Assembly: GCF_965638725.1 (NCBI RefSeq) | Contig: NC_134957.1 | Span: 18,190,101 to 18,254,100 of the forward strand | From: Aptenodytes patagonicus | Taxonomy: Eukaryota; Chordata; Aves; Sphenisciformes; Spheniscidae | Direction of reading: 5' to 3' | DNA: 64,000 bases | Part shown: piece by piece, positions 14,428 through 25,436 of the stretch | Layout of the letters: every line of letters begins with the position of its first letter | How positions within the stretch are numbered: position 1 is the stretch's first letter | Notes under the pieces: model-generated | What the model saw: the letters and a program-made list of their open reading frames with translations, nothing else | Databases searched by the model: none | What the model was told of the DNA's origin: nothing | Program-made: the position numbers and the translations under genes

Positions 14428-14499
14428 AAATTGACGTGGTTCTGCTTTAATGGAAGGATTTTTTTTTTATTTAAATATTTTAACAAGCCACGTCAATTT
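14428..14499. repeat. Inverted repeat with 12-bp perfect arms
   Basis: AAATTGACGTGG at 14428-14439 is exactly complementary to CCACGTCAATTT at 14488-14499, separated by a 48-nt loop containing a T8 run and AT-rich sequence. Each arm carries a TGACGT core, similar to half or variant CREB/ATF sites. It could be a pair of binding sites, a foldback, or the remains of a small element; there is no terminal duplication to support the last. Confidence 0.7.
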
Positions 14500-15344
14500 T
14501 ATAAAACAGGGTGCCCAATTGCAAAAGCTTCCTCTTTCATTTGCAGATGCATACATCTTGGAAAGTTAATACACCATATGTAATGAGAAATTTCTGCAAA
14601 GTGATTTAAAAGCATCGAGAACTATTTGTACTCAAAGGCCCCATCTTAAAAGATGTGAACCAACTGATCGTAATATCGCAGGTATACTCTGTAAGTCAAA
14701 AGGCCTGGTCCTGCAAGTTTCTAAAGAATTATGTCATCTGATCTCCTTACCAAGAGGGAGAGAGGAGGGGAGCCCTTCCCCTAGGAGACTACAAAGACTG
14801 CTGCCAAGACAGAAGGCCAAGAACAGAGGACCATCAGATTCAGTGCCTATGAAACTGAGATATTAGTGCTATAAATCCCTCTCAAGACGTGACGAGGATT
14901 GGAGCTGCTCTTCCTGTTGCTTAGCCTGATCTGTCTGCATGGTCCTCCAGAGTTCAAAATATGTGAAATACGTGACACGGAATAGGTTTGTTCATTTATC
15001 TCAACTGCCAGTGAATGAACTGTATTTCAGTAGGGCTGTTGTACCAAAATATCTGAGAAGACTTGGGGCTATTTCTTAGATCAGAACTGAATTTTAAAAG
15101 GTACTTGCCACACCAAGCTCAGCGAAAAGGTTTTCCCTGGAAAGTTTCATTTCCTATCAAGCCATTATAAGACAAGCACTTCTTGTGTCTTGTATCTGGT
15201 AATTCGCCAGTTCCAGCATTTCAGCTGAATATGGAAGACCTGATTCAAATCCCTTGAAAAGGGCTTGGTCCCACAGTCTGGATGAATATCCTAATCTCCC
15301 AGATCTGAAGTCTCTCTTGTTTAACTCTTCCAGGTCAGTGAGTA

Positions 15345-15510
15345 GTGGATAGAGCTCCTCCTCCAGAGGTGAGGCTGAGGATGCTGCTCCACCCCAGCAA
15401 ACACAGCACGGTTTAGGACAGATTAGAACAGCAGCCAGGTAGTAACACCCTCTGGGCTCCCATATCCCCAGTGCCTTGTGCTAACCACTAGGCCATTGAC
15501 TAACTACTAG
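15345..15510 (-). mobile_element. Possible tRNA-headed (MIR-type) SINE remnant
   Basis: Read on the minus strand, the segment begins near 15508 with 'ggcctagtggttagcacaa', which matches the A-box head of tRNA-derived amniote SINEs. The following 'gggatatgggagccc' is at the place where such SINEs carry '...gggagacc...'. No convincing B box or 3' tail remains. The call is tentative: it could be a chance match of about 14-18 bases. Confidence 0.4.
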
Positions 15511-16997
15511 CTAGTTGTAAATCTACCATCTTCATCTTCTTCCAACTTAAGATGATTTGTTGCATGCAAATTAAATTTGCGAACTGTGATGAGCAGCAGT
15601 GGCCAGCATTTCAGGAATGAACAGCTATTCAGTGGTACCTGTTTCAGCATGTTCATTCATTTTATGCTTGAATTTAACTGATCACTTTACTTTGAAAGGA
15701 GCTCTGAAAATCAATGCAATAAATAAATACCAGTATTAAGCTCTATACTTGTTTGTTACGAAATCCATTTTTTAAATGAAAATTTCAATACTCACACATA
15801 CTACAAAGTAGGATCATTGTAAATTTTAACCCAACATTCACATACTGCAGGGTACACCCATAAAATTTGTAGAGGTTATTAGATGTTTTTACTTGCAGGT
15901 TTCTTTATTATTGATTTAAAAGCTGTTACCCAGAAGGCCTCCTAACATCAAGCTTTTTTTTTTACAGTGAGGAAAGCCAGTCAGGACTCTTAAGTCTTCA
16001 GACACTGGTAATATGCATAATTTTATGTGCAGCCTTTTAATAATACAGCAAAAGGATATGCAAATATGCCAATTTCATTTACAGAGTTGAAATCTGCTTC
16101 AATAAGATAAGAAGAGATAAACTATATGTATTCATTTGCATCAAAAGCCCATTGACAGCCAGCTTTTAAGAATAGCTCTGGTGCTTTCTTTGTCCTAAAG
16201 TACAAGTTGGATTTTTTATTTTCTAATAGAAAAACAACATACAAGTGAAAATGGGCTATTATATACTGGATACTTCCCATACCTGCAGGCAGCCTGCACT
16301 GCTGTCTAGCTAGACATCTATCATGCATCCTTTTCAAGAGCCTAGAGAAAATATTTTCACCACCGGTCATTATCAATGTAGTCCTTCTCCCACATATATC
16401 AGCCAGTTTGGAAGTAACAGTCAACGCTATAGACTGGGGATTATAACCCATATATTTAAAATAAGCAATTCAACTGAGTTTTCCTCATGAGATTGGTCCC
16501 AAGAAACAACTGAGGTGCAATTAATACTGAGGTGGGCTACCACAATATAGTGAGATGGTCCTTCAAAAATCTTTGACTCCTTCAAGATGATCCCCTCAAA
16601 AGTACGCACTTGTAAAGCAGAGATAGTATATAAATTTTAAGAAACTGTGACAAGGATGTCTGACACAAAATGGCCTACAAACAACTCTGATACATCCAAG
16701 TTAATTGACATCTACTGTTAGCATTCAAAAGGCTTTTAGCAGGAAAAAGAATAGAGTATCAGTCCTTTTCTTAGCATTTTGAGGTTGTTCTGGAACACTA
16801 AAGGTTTCTTTGCTGTAGGAAAATGATTCAGCCTATACATTACAGAGGAAAATTTGAAGTGCCTTAACTTTGCTGGTCTAGAGATTAACCAGCAAATGTG
16901 TAAGTGACTTTTAGCCAATTTTCTTGAATTGATCTAGTTATTCTCCAGAGCGTAAGTGTACCACTATTCTCATGAGTAACGATGCCAGCTTTGCAAG

Positions 16998-17033
16998 CTA
17001 GTTGTAACACTAGTTGTATCACTAGTTTGTTCA
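16998..17033. repeat. 12-bp tandem repeat, 3 copies
   Basis: Three contiguous 12-mers: CTAGTTGTAACA, CTAGTTGTATCA and CTAGTTTGTTCA. The first two differ by one base and the third by more, which suggests stepwise growth. No function is visible. Confidence 0.8.
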
Positions 17034-17653
17034 GCACGGTCCCAGGATCTCAGCACAGCAGTAACTCAGAGGGACGAGGGACAGTGACCAAATCTTCAGT
17101 GCCATTCCTGTGGGTGATGACTGTGAGTCCAGGGCCTCCACTCGGCTGAAGATCAAAGGACAGGCAGTGTTTCCTTAGTTTGTCAGCTCTGATACAACCA
17201 AAGGAAATGTGCATGTGTTATCTAAGACAGACAAATCTCTCTGGGCAATAAGAAGGCTTGATTTTGTCTTGCGCTTTTTTCTTATTACAAGAAAAGGAGA
17301 GTGTTGTTCATTAACCCTGATCTGTTGTTTTTGAAAGCAAAAAATTTTTCTACTGTTATAGAACTGCGAGAAACTGCCTGTACACTTTCATGCCAGAGGA
17401 TTAACAGAAGCCAGGCCACCTATCCTTGCTGAGTTTTTGTTCCACGTTACTTTAGTTTCTTTAGATGTTACAATGGTACAAGTTGCTTAAAATAGGTAGC
17501 CAGTCATAGAATCCCTAATGTCGTTGGTATTTATCATCCAAACACACAGCTGGGCATTCACTGTGTGATACAAACGGCTCTGGCTGTGCTCTTTGCGGAA
17601 GGATCCTGAAAGTGACATTAGCTAGATATTTCCCTGTTAAAGTAAGAGAAACT

Positions 17654-17666
17654 GGGGGGGGGGGGG
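17654..17666. repeat. Homopolymer G13
   Basis: A run of 13 G residues followed by CAAAAAA. Such tracts mutate readily and are prone to sequencing error, so the exact length should be treated with caution. Confidence 0.9.
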
Positions 17667-19510
17667 CAAAAAAGCAGTAGATTTCAATGCTTTTGTGGGT
17701 ACTGTCATTTTCATTCTTTAAAAAAGGCATACCAAGGACAAGAGTGACTGGAAAATTTAAGGGGAAGCCATGAAGTTTAGCAGGTTCTGGCTAGGTTTAC
17801 TGCTGAAGCTGCATAAAATATTTAAAAGTACTGTAAGAGGCCTAGAGTAAAGTACCTCTAATAGTGCTGTTTAAATCTGAGTTTATGGAGAATTAACACC
17901 TGGCAAAACTGTTAAAAAAAGAGGGAAGATTAATAACTTCTGGGTCTTGACAAATGGCAAATAGAAACATGAGATTTTTCCTTGACCTAGTTCTGATTGA
18001 AACCTTTAATTCCCATCCCACTAAAGCTAGGCAGTAGAACAACAGGAGCATTGAGAACAAAGATCTAAGTGAAAAATGACAGTGAGTTACCTGGTCTTGA
18101 TCCTGTAGTTAATGTAAACCGAGGAAGATGTTCAAATTAGTGCCTCAACTTTCGGTATTCAGCTTGAGACAAAATCGAGCATATAAGATAGTATTTTCTG
18201 AAGCTCCTGACTGGCTGAGATTCACAGCGGATTATTTCATTAACTAACTTCCTTTCTCATAGCAAGGATCTTGACTTTGAAGCCTTCAAAATTCAAGTAT
18301 GCTCTGAATAATGGGAGAACTCTGACACATGTTGCTGTAGCAGTTAAAATTACTGTTGTTTTTTGTCTGCCATCACTACAAATTACCACTTCCTTAGAAA
18401 AATACAGAGGGAGCATCTGCCACGGCCTTGGCCTTGCCAGTGCCTAACCAAGTGTCTTAGATTAACCTTAACACAAATGGAAATGGACCAAGTTGGCCAG
18501 ATCTGAGCTGGAGCCATTGAAACACGTGTCATCGGCTGACTACTATAAGGGTATTATCTGTCAGCAAAATACCACGAGTGGACTGCTGGGGAAAATACTT
18601 TCTTAAACTGATTCAAAAAAATTATCCAGAGCTCATGTCATTGCCTGTTTTTAATACTTAATATTTGTCCCAGGGTTACCTAACCCTAAATGTTTGATTA
18701 TCACGTTAGCATCTCAGTCTGTAGAAAGCAGCAATCTTCCCCAGACTCCATCAAACAAAAAGGCTTCTGGGAAAACTCCTTGACAGATCAGCATGTGGTT
18801 TTTCTTTCCACTCTTCTACCTCCCTATATTGGCAATACACACAAGATCCTCCAACTGATTTCACAGAGGGATAGTATTCACATAAATATGCCTGCTATTC
18901 TATATATATGAATGTCCTACTATATGCACATTTTAAAGGAATATTGCCTGTAGCTGTTACCTAAGAATTGAAAATGCACCAATTTGGGCTATATTTAAGC
19001 AATAATGACTGACGGAGAGGCTGTTTCTTTTCAGCTAAGTGTGCCAAGACTTATCTGGTAATTAACTGCTGGGAAAGTCCTCCCTGTCAGTCATCACTGC
19101 TTAAATAAGTATTAGATGGGGGGGGGGAAGGCTTGTCATTAATCACTAGGAAATGTCAGACAGCTGCTGTTTTGGTGTCATGGAACATGCAAGTATTAAG
19201 AAAAGCCACCAACAGTTACCTTTTAAGGTATTATAATTATATGTTGGCCTGCAAGTTGTCTTAGATATGGCTCATTTATATATAGTATTTAGAGATCAGC
19301 ATAATAACTGATAAGAAAATAGGACTACACCAACTTTGTAATTTTCAGTACAGTCACTGTTGCATTTGGTTGCTTTCACTATGCTTTCAAGTGAAAAAAC
19401 AACAGCATTTGCTAGGGACAGGCATGTATCAACTTTCGGAGACTGGAAAGAACTGAAGTCATCAGCCACAGATACAGGCAGTAAGGAGCCTGTTCTGAGC
19501 AAGGAGCAGG

Positions 19511-20800
19511 ATCATAGAATCATAGAATAGTTTGGGTTGGAAGGGACCTCTAAAGGTCATCTAGTCCAACCCCCCTGCCGTGGGCAGGGACATCTTCCAC
19601 TAGATCAGGTTGCTCAGAGCCCCGTCCAACCTGACCCTTGAATGTGTCCAGGGATGGGGCATCCACCACCTCTCTGGGCAACCTGTGCCAGTGCTTCACC
19701 ACCCTCAGTGTAAAAAATTTCTTCCTTATATCTAGTCTGAATCTTTTAGTTTAAAACCATTCTCCCTTGTCCTGTCGCAACAGGCCCTGCTAAAAAGTCT
19801 GCCACCATCTTTCTTATAAGTCCCCTTTAAGTATTGAAAGGCCGCAGTAAGGTCTCCCCAAAGCTTTCTCCTCTCCAGGCTGAACAACCCCAACTCTCTC
19901 AGCCTTTCTTCATAGGAGAGGTGTTCCATCCCCCCAATCGTTTTTGTGACCCTCCTCTGGACCCGCTCCCACAGGTCCATGTCTTTCTTATGCTGAGGGC
20001 TCCAGAGCTGGACGCAGTACTGCAGGTGGGGTCTCACCAGAGCAGAGTAGAGGGGCAGAATCCCCTCCCTCGACCTGCTGGCCATGCTGCTTTGGATGCA
20101 GCCCAGGATACGATTGGCCTTCTGGGCTGCAAGCGCCCATTGCTGGCTCATGTCCAGCTCTTCATCCCCCAGTACCCCCAAGTCCTTCTGGGCAGGGCTG
20201 CTCTCAATCCCTTCATCCCCCAGCCTGTATTGATACCGGGGGTTGCCCCGACCCAGGTGCAGGACCTTGCACTTGGCCTTGTTAAACCTCATGAGGTTCA
20301 CACAGGCCCACTTCTCAAGCTTGTCCAGGTCCCCCTGGATGGCATCCCATGCCTCTGGCGTGTCGACCGCACCACTCAGCTTGGTGTCACCTGCAAACTT
20401 GCTGAGGGTGCACTCGATCCCACTGTCTATGTCATTGATGAAGATACTAAACAGTACCGGTCCCAATATGGACCCCTGCAGGACTTGTCACCGATCTCCA
20501 TCTCAACATTGAGCCGTTGACCACTACCCTCTGGATGCGACCATCTGGCCCATTCCTCATCCACTGAACAGTCCACCCATCAAATCCGTATCTCTCCAAT
20601 TTAGAGAGAACGATGTTGTGGGGGACCGCATCAAAGGCCTTACAGAGGTCCAGATAGACGACATCCATACCTCTTCCCTTGTCCACTGATGTAGTCACTG
20701 CATCATAGAAGGCCACTAGGTTGGTCAGGCAGGACTTGCCCTTGGTGAAGCCATGCTGGCTGTCTCCAATCGCCTCCCTGTCCTCCATGTGCCTTAGCAT
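19511..20800 (-). mobile_element. 5'-truncated CR1 (non-LTR) retrotransposon
   Basis: The minus-strand element ends at 19511 with two ATTCTATG-type octamers, the characteristic CR1 3' terminus in place of a poly(A) tail. Adjacent to it lies the conserved 3' UTR (plus strand 'aaggtcatctagtccaac' at about 19553-19570). Upstream is the 3' half of the reverse-transcriptase ORF. Homology to CR1 stops near 20800, inside the RT coding region, so the copy is 5'-truncated, as most CR1 insertions are. No target-site duplication is evident, in keeping with CR1 behaviour. It is by far the best-preserved of the three CR1 copies here and therefore the youngest. The subfamily cannot be assigned without alignment to a repeat library. 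Confidence 0.95.
19732..20800 (-). pseudogene. Defective CR1 reverse transcriptase (ORF2 3' part)
   Basis: The remnant encodes part of the CR1 pol protein, which normally makes cDNA at the nicked target. The 5' piece (down to about 20480) contains GFTKGKSC and the palm motif [15 protein letters not shown], in which the first catalytic Asp is intact. It then leaves frame near 20478-20482, where a short deletion and an extra base destroy the usual GVPQG block. The second piece resumes in another frame with [15 protein letters not shown] and reaches the catalytic box, which reads FAGD instead of FADD because the codon at 20389-20391 is GGT. Downstream, motifs such as [15 protein letters not shown] are readable until a premature stop at 19732-19734, before the usual C-terminus. 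With a missing 5' half, a frameshift, a lost active-site Asp and an early stop, it cannot be functional. Confidence 0.93.
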
Positions 20801-21087
20801 ACAGAAGTTCACTGCTGTGTCAAGGCAGGGCTCTTAGTTTCTGCCTGGCACATATTAGAGAATTGTGTGCAGGTTCTAATGCTTTCACAGTAGGAACCAA
20901 TTGTCACGCAAAGGCTTTTTTCCATCTTACCAAGATGGTGATTCATGCTACTTTCCCCTTTCTAGCAGCAATATTCAGTACCAAGAACCTTCAAAGCAAT
21001 ATATTCCAGGATGAACAATCAGCTAGTATAGTTTACCATGGATGTTATAAATATTACTAGCTTTACATGCTGGTGCACATATGGACT

Positions 21088-21160
21088 GAAATCCTAACCT
21101 CATTGAAATGGGTGGGAGCTTTGCCAGTCACTACATTGTGATCAAGATTTCATGCACTGT
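21088..21160. repeat. Ancient palindromic CR1/L3-type fragment
   Basis: 'gactgaaatcctaacctcat' followed by 'tgaaatgggtgggagctttg' and ending in 'gatcaagatttcatg' follows the layout of a common amniote LINE-derived repeat. That repeat has two inverted halves, each containing an 'attgaagtcaatggg' motif, flanked by 'gaaatcctg...caggatttc'. It is old and mutated. The match is to remembered consensus only. Confidence 0.55.
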
Positions 21161-21342
21161 ATTTTAAAATGTAAAATATCACCGTATGTGATGGATGCAG
21201 AACCCCGCCTACCTGCTGTACCTTTGGCAGGTATTCTATATAACAATGTTAAGATAATTTCTACATGACTTTTTTTCTTGAAGTCATGTAATTTCAATGG
21301 AGTAATGTGTATTGATGATACCCAGATGAGAGCAGCTGCTTC

Positions 21343-21372
21343 TAGTGTGTATATATATATATATACACACTA
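21343..21372. repeat. Perfect 30-bp palindrome around a (TA)n core
   Basis: TAGTGTGT at the left and ACACACTA at the right flank an alternating AT core, and the whole 30-mer equals its own reverse complement. Such tracts can extrude cruciforms. It is most simply a TG/TA/CA compound microsatellite that happens to be symmetric. Confidence 0.9.
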
Positions 21373-22079
21373 TAAATATATCTGGTTTAAATCCTAAGAT
21401 TTCAGAACAAGAGATCCAATAAGGCTTATCAGAGAATATAATAGCATAGCAGGCTGCCCTGGGGCAAATAAGAACTAATGAAGCCACAGTATTGATATTT
21501 TAGCCCAGACACAAAGCAGACTTCATAATTTGATGCAGACATATTCCCCTCTGCAACAGGGTTGACGAGCTTGCCTATTATACAGCATTTGTACATAGGA
21601 TGTTACACAGCTCCCTCCTGAGCAAATCAGCCAGGTTGTGTGCACACTGTGTAAGACCCACAGACAAGATTGTACCCTGGCTGGAAGAACCGCCTTAGCA
21701 CGGAGACAGGAACGGGAGAATATTTAGTAGAAAGACAGCCTGTGTCAGGTAAAGGAGAAGATGGGATCAGTGATTCAGAACTTTGTTTTCCAATGCTAAA
21801 GACTGATCCTAAGTCAAGTAGAACAAAAGAGTACATTTGTTTATGGTACACATGAATTGGAAGGCATACTTTTTTTCTGGTAACCACAAATTGTAATTTA
21901 GGGTTAACAGGAAGAGAGAGAAAGGGGCATTTTCATTGAGAAAGTTCATATATTAGTCAATATTTGTTGCAAATGTGTAATTTTTTGAATAACTTTAGAT
22001 CTTTTCAGACTTATGTATGTTAATGTTACAATTCATTGCAGAAATGCTTCACTCTAATTCTAGGGCTGTCCTGGATTAG

Positions 22080-22200
22080 GATTCAGCTGGGTGAGCTATC
22101 AGCTCTATCCTGTCACCTACTCTCTCCGTGATTTTGGGCCAGTCCGTTTTTCAGTCCCAGCTTTTCACCTGTAAAATGGGAATAGCAGTGATTGTACCTT
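22080..22200 (+). mobile_element. MIR-like ancient SINE
   Basis: The run 'gtgattttgggccagtc', then 'cagtcccagcttttcacctg', then 'taaaatgggaatagcagtg' parallels the MIR core, which reads 'gtgaccttgggcaagtc... cagtttcctcatctg taaaatggggataatag'. Position, order and spacing of the three blocks agree with MIR. The left end (tRNA-like head) is too worn to place. MIR-type SINEs are shared across amniotes, so this is an old inert copy. Confidence 0.7.
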
Positions 22201-25200
22201 TGCTTGTCTCAGCTCTTCATCTCTCTCGCATATGCACAGACTTCTGACTTTTTTTAAAACCTGATATATATATATTATAAACAGTAAGATATGAGCCTTG
22301 GTACCTTCTTTGGAAGAAGTATTTGTTTTCTTTCTGGATGTACTGTTGATCCATTTTCCTAGATCTCATATGACCATACTGCTATTACATAAATGTTAAA
22401 CAATGATGTTGATAATTGTATAGAGTCAGTGTGCAAATGAGTCTTTAATAAAGATGTCCAAAAAAGGAAAGTTGTTTTCTGAGGGAAAGTTAAAAATGAA
22501 ACAAATACAATAAGCCAGGCTTATGTTTCAGCACTGCAGAAAAATCAGTGTCTAAAATGAACTTATGTATATAAGTTATGCATTTCTCTGGTGTCTGGTT
22601 TACCTGTTTATCACCTTGCCTTGAAAACTTCTTCTAGTTATTTTCAATTTTGTTAGGTTCTAATTTGAATTAGGACTTAATTTGAAATTATATCAGCTGT
22701 TTCTCCATGCCACAGTTGTATAGTCTTGGTTTTTCTCATTAAAAAAACTCTTATTTTTTCTACTGTGTTAGGAGTAGATTATGGATGGTTGTTCTGGATT
22801 GTCCAAAAGAAGTAAAGAAAAGGATATGCTACAGTTATTTGTAAACTTCTGATTTTAGAGCTCTTTACTAAAAGGAAATTGGAATTGAAATGGCTGGTTC
22901 AAAGCAGAATGGTTAAATGAAAAAGATCTGTGTTCAGTTTCAGTTATCCTCAAGATATAATCACATCATTTATCATTTTATCAATACTATAAGCATTGCT
23001 AAAATAAGAGGTACCAGAGAAAGGACCGCTGTAATTTTTTTGGTTACTTTTTCATTGGCTTTGTTACAAAAACCTTTAAGGTACTAAGAGTATTTCTGTT
23101 TGGGGTTTTTTGTCATTTACAAAAGCCCTTCAGAGACTAAGAGAAATTTTGGTTGTTTTTTATCAGGAAAGTGCTTAGAACTCAGTTTAGGAAGGAGCTG
23201 GTTTCTTCTAAAGCCGAGCAAGACCAAAGTCCTGCTGGTGGTCACCAGAAAGCACTCTGATGGACCTGCAGCCTCTGTGGGTGGAAGGCGCAGAGCCACA
23301 CCGGGCAGTTCGGCTGGGAGCTCAGGAGTGTATTTGCTTAGTTGCTAGTGCTGCTGTCTCGCACTCCAGCTTCTGTTGGTGACATTCTCTATTACCTCCA
23401 CTTCTGCACCTGACGGCCCATAACATGAAAGCGCTGCTTCCTTTGTGGGTTCAACAAGGGAGTAAATTAGAGAGGCAGCCATCAGCCCAACTCTAGTCCA
23501 CAATGCAGTACCTCTAACAGCAGAAGACTGTATGTATATATTTTGCCTCTTATTATTTCTGAAGCAGCTTCAAATTGCCTGAGAATGTCACAATAAGCAA
23601 ATGAAAGACAAATGAACTCAATTAAAGATAAAGGGGGAAGGAGGAGCTGGATTTTCGAAACTGCTTATATGATTTAGAACCGTAACTCCTGTCATAACTC
23701 CCAATTCACTGGGAATTGACTGTCTAAATCTTTCAAGCTCTTTTGAAACTACCACCCAATAATTTTTCCCTGGGCAGATATCACTAGCTCTTGCTTTCCC
23801 CCAATGAGATAAGTGTATCATAAATAATATCCAGCAAAATAACTCCGTAATATGCACTTTTTATACACTTTTTATACACTTTCACAAGGGTAAAAACTGT
23901 CTGTATAAAAAGTTAAAATGGTTTAGTTCTGCCATGGATTAATACATATTTAAACTGTAAAATACTGATTCCTTTGCCAAATCTCATCTAGGGTAGCACT
24001 TTCCAAGTCTGTCTTCCATTTCACTTTGGTTTAAAGGATCAAAGAAGTTCCGTTACCCAATAAGCCAAATAAATCAGGGAGACTAAAATCTCAGATTCAA
24101 AATGAAGTGTATCTAAGGGCTAAAAAAAATTTAGTCTGATAGAGGTAGGTAAATACTGTAGAAATGCATTCACCTCACTGAAATGAAATCCATGCCCCAC
24201 CTCTATGGCCTACAGAGTTTATTTTTCAGTGCACATGAACAAGAGGCTGCTTTAGTTCCAAGCCAAGATGAATTTGATTGAATGTTTTGAGAAGTGTCAG
24301 CACTCGTGTTTGTGCAACCCACACTGAGTATGTGGGTGCTCTCCCCTCCTGCGGTGCACAGCTGCACCCAGTAGTGCTTTACTTCAGGCAAGGCTGCAGC
24401 ACGATATGCAGTTCTCAATCAGACCTACTCCCTTTGCAGGTGTATGGAATATATAGTATTAGATATATCACTTTCTGTTGGAAGATTTTTCCTGTTCTTT
24501 GGTTTGACAATTTTAAATTATTGAGTGTAAAAAAAAAGTTAACACACACACACCCCGCAACCAAAACCAAACTGTAGAGAACGTGCTCCAGGATGATGGG
24601 GTTTTGGGACCTGCCCACTAAAATAGTAAGAATGTATCTCAGAGAAGCATAAGAGGAAAGGAAAATGAGTTGGTTTGCTAATGTAAACATATTTGTAGCC
24701 ATTTCATTGAGAAACACTACTAATTCCACGCTTTGGAGAGGATATTTAGCATGAAGTTCATCTCACTTGACTTTATCCATCCAGAAACTAGATGTCCAGT
24801 CTAAACTCACCTAGGCTTCCGTATGGCCAAGAGGTATCAAAAAGTCATTCATTCCATCTTTTTTTGACTCTTAATTTAGGGGAATATGGATTGCCTTCTG
24901 CTGGTACCTATCTTCTGGCAATGTATAGAGCAGAGCATCAGATAATTTAGCTTTGACCAATCCCGATCTTTTAGATGTTTAACACTAGGCGAGATGAATT
25001 CTAGCTTTAAAATTTGCTCTGATATGTGGCCTACAGGCTGGGAATTGCTTCCTGTCATTCTCACTGTTTCACACATTCCATAGGGGCTACTTGTGATATT
25101 AAAGTCTCCAAAGAATCCGTGTCTGTAGCTCCTCCATACTACTTAGACAGTTCCCTCACCTCTCTGAACACCACCTGTGCCTGTCCCATCCAGGCAGCCC

Positions 25201-25436
25201 TAGGTCTGAGCTGGACTTTCCCACAGGTTTTTTTTTTTGTGCTCACAAGAGCTGCCACGTGCAGAGCACAGAACGGTTCAGAAGCAGCAGACAAGATAAA
25301 CACACATTTGGCAATGTGCATTGGTGACTGTGGCCTTCCTGGTCCCTTCAGATGTGTTGGTCACATCAGATCACATCATATCCAATTTTACTCATTATCT
25401 TTATGAAGAACAATTCTCCTCACAAGCTAGGGAGGA
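22201..25436. other. Intergenic DNA without a recognisable gene
   Basis: AT-rich noncoding sequence. Small features are a (TA)n stretch near 22263-22275, an 11-bp direct repeat (two copies of a TTTTTATACAC-like unit) around 23855-23881, and an (AC)n run at about 24541-24553. Frames such as 25026-25406 have no recognisable domain. Confidence 0.65.

Larger units (their letters stand above)
9961..15340. other. Intergenic DNA without a recognisable gene
   Basis: AT-rich sequence with only short chance frames. Notable small structures are a four-unit tandem repeat near 10976-11030, a CT-rich stretch around 13370-13440, a cluster of homeodomain-type TAAT/ATTA cores at 14328-14396, and an adjacent 12-bp inverted repeat (14428-14439 with 14488-14499). 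Nothing here resembles an exon, a tRNA or another structured RNA gene. Confidence 0.65.
15511..19510. other. Intergenic DNA without a recognisable gene
   Basis: No supported gene. Simple-sequence landmarks are a three-unit 12-bp tandem at 16998-17033, a 13-base G run at 17654-17666, and a 10-base G run at 19118-19127. The remaining open frames are short and resemble no protein family I know. Confidence 0.65.
20801..22060. other. Intergenic DNA with small palindromic repeats
   Basis: No gene. The segment holds a CR1/L3-like palindromic fragment near 21088-21160, a 9-bp-arm foldback at 21263-21289 and a perfect (TA)n palindrome at 21343-21372, all listed separately. The short frames on either strand (e.g. 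around 21627-21887) resemble no known family. Confidence 0.65.

Noticed and set aside
19834-20520. 228-codon plus-strand frame over the CR1
   Set aside because: Antisense of the reverse-transcriptase ORF; such mirror frames are common in CR1 and have no protein similarity.
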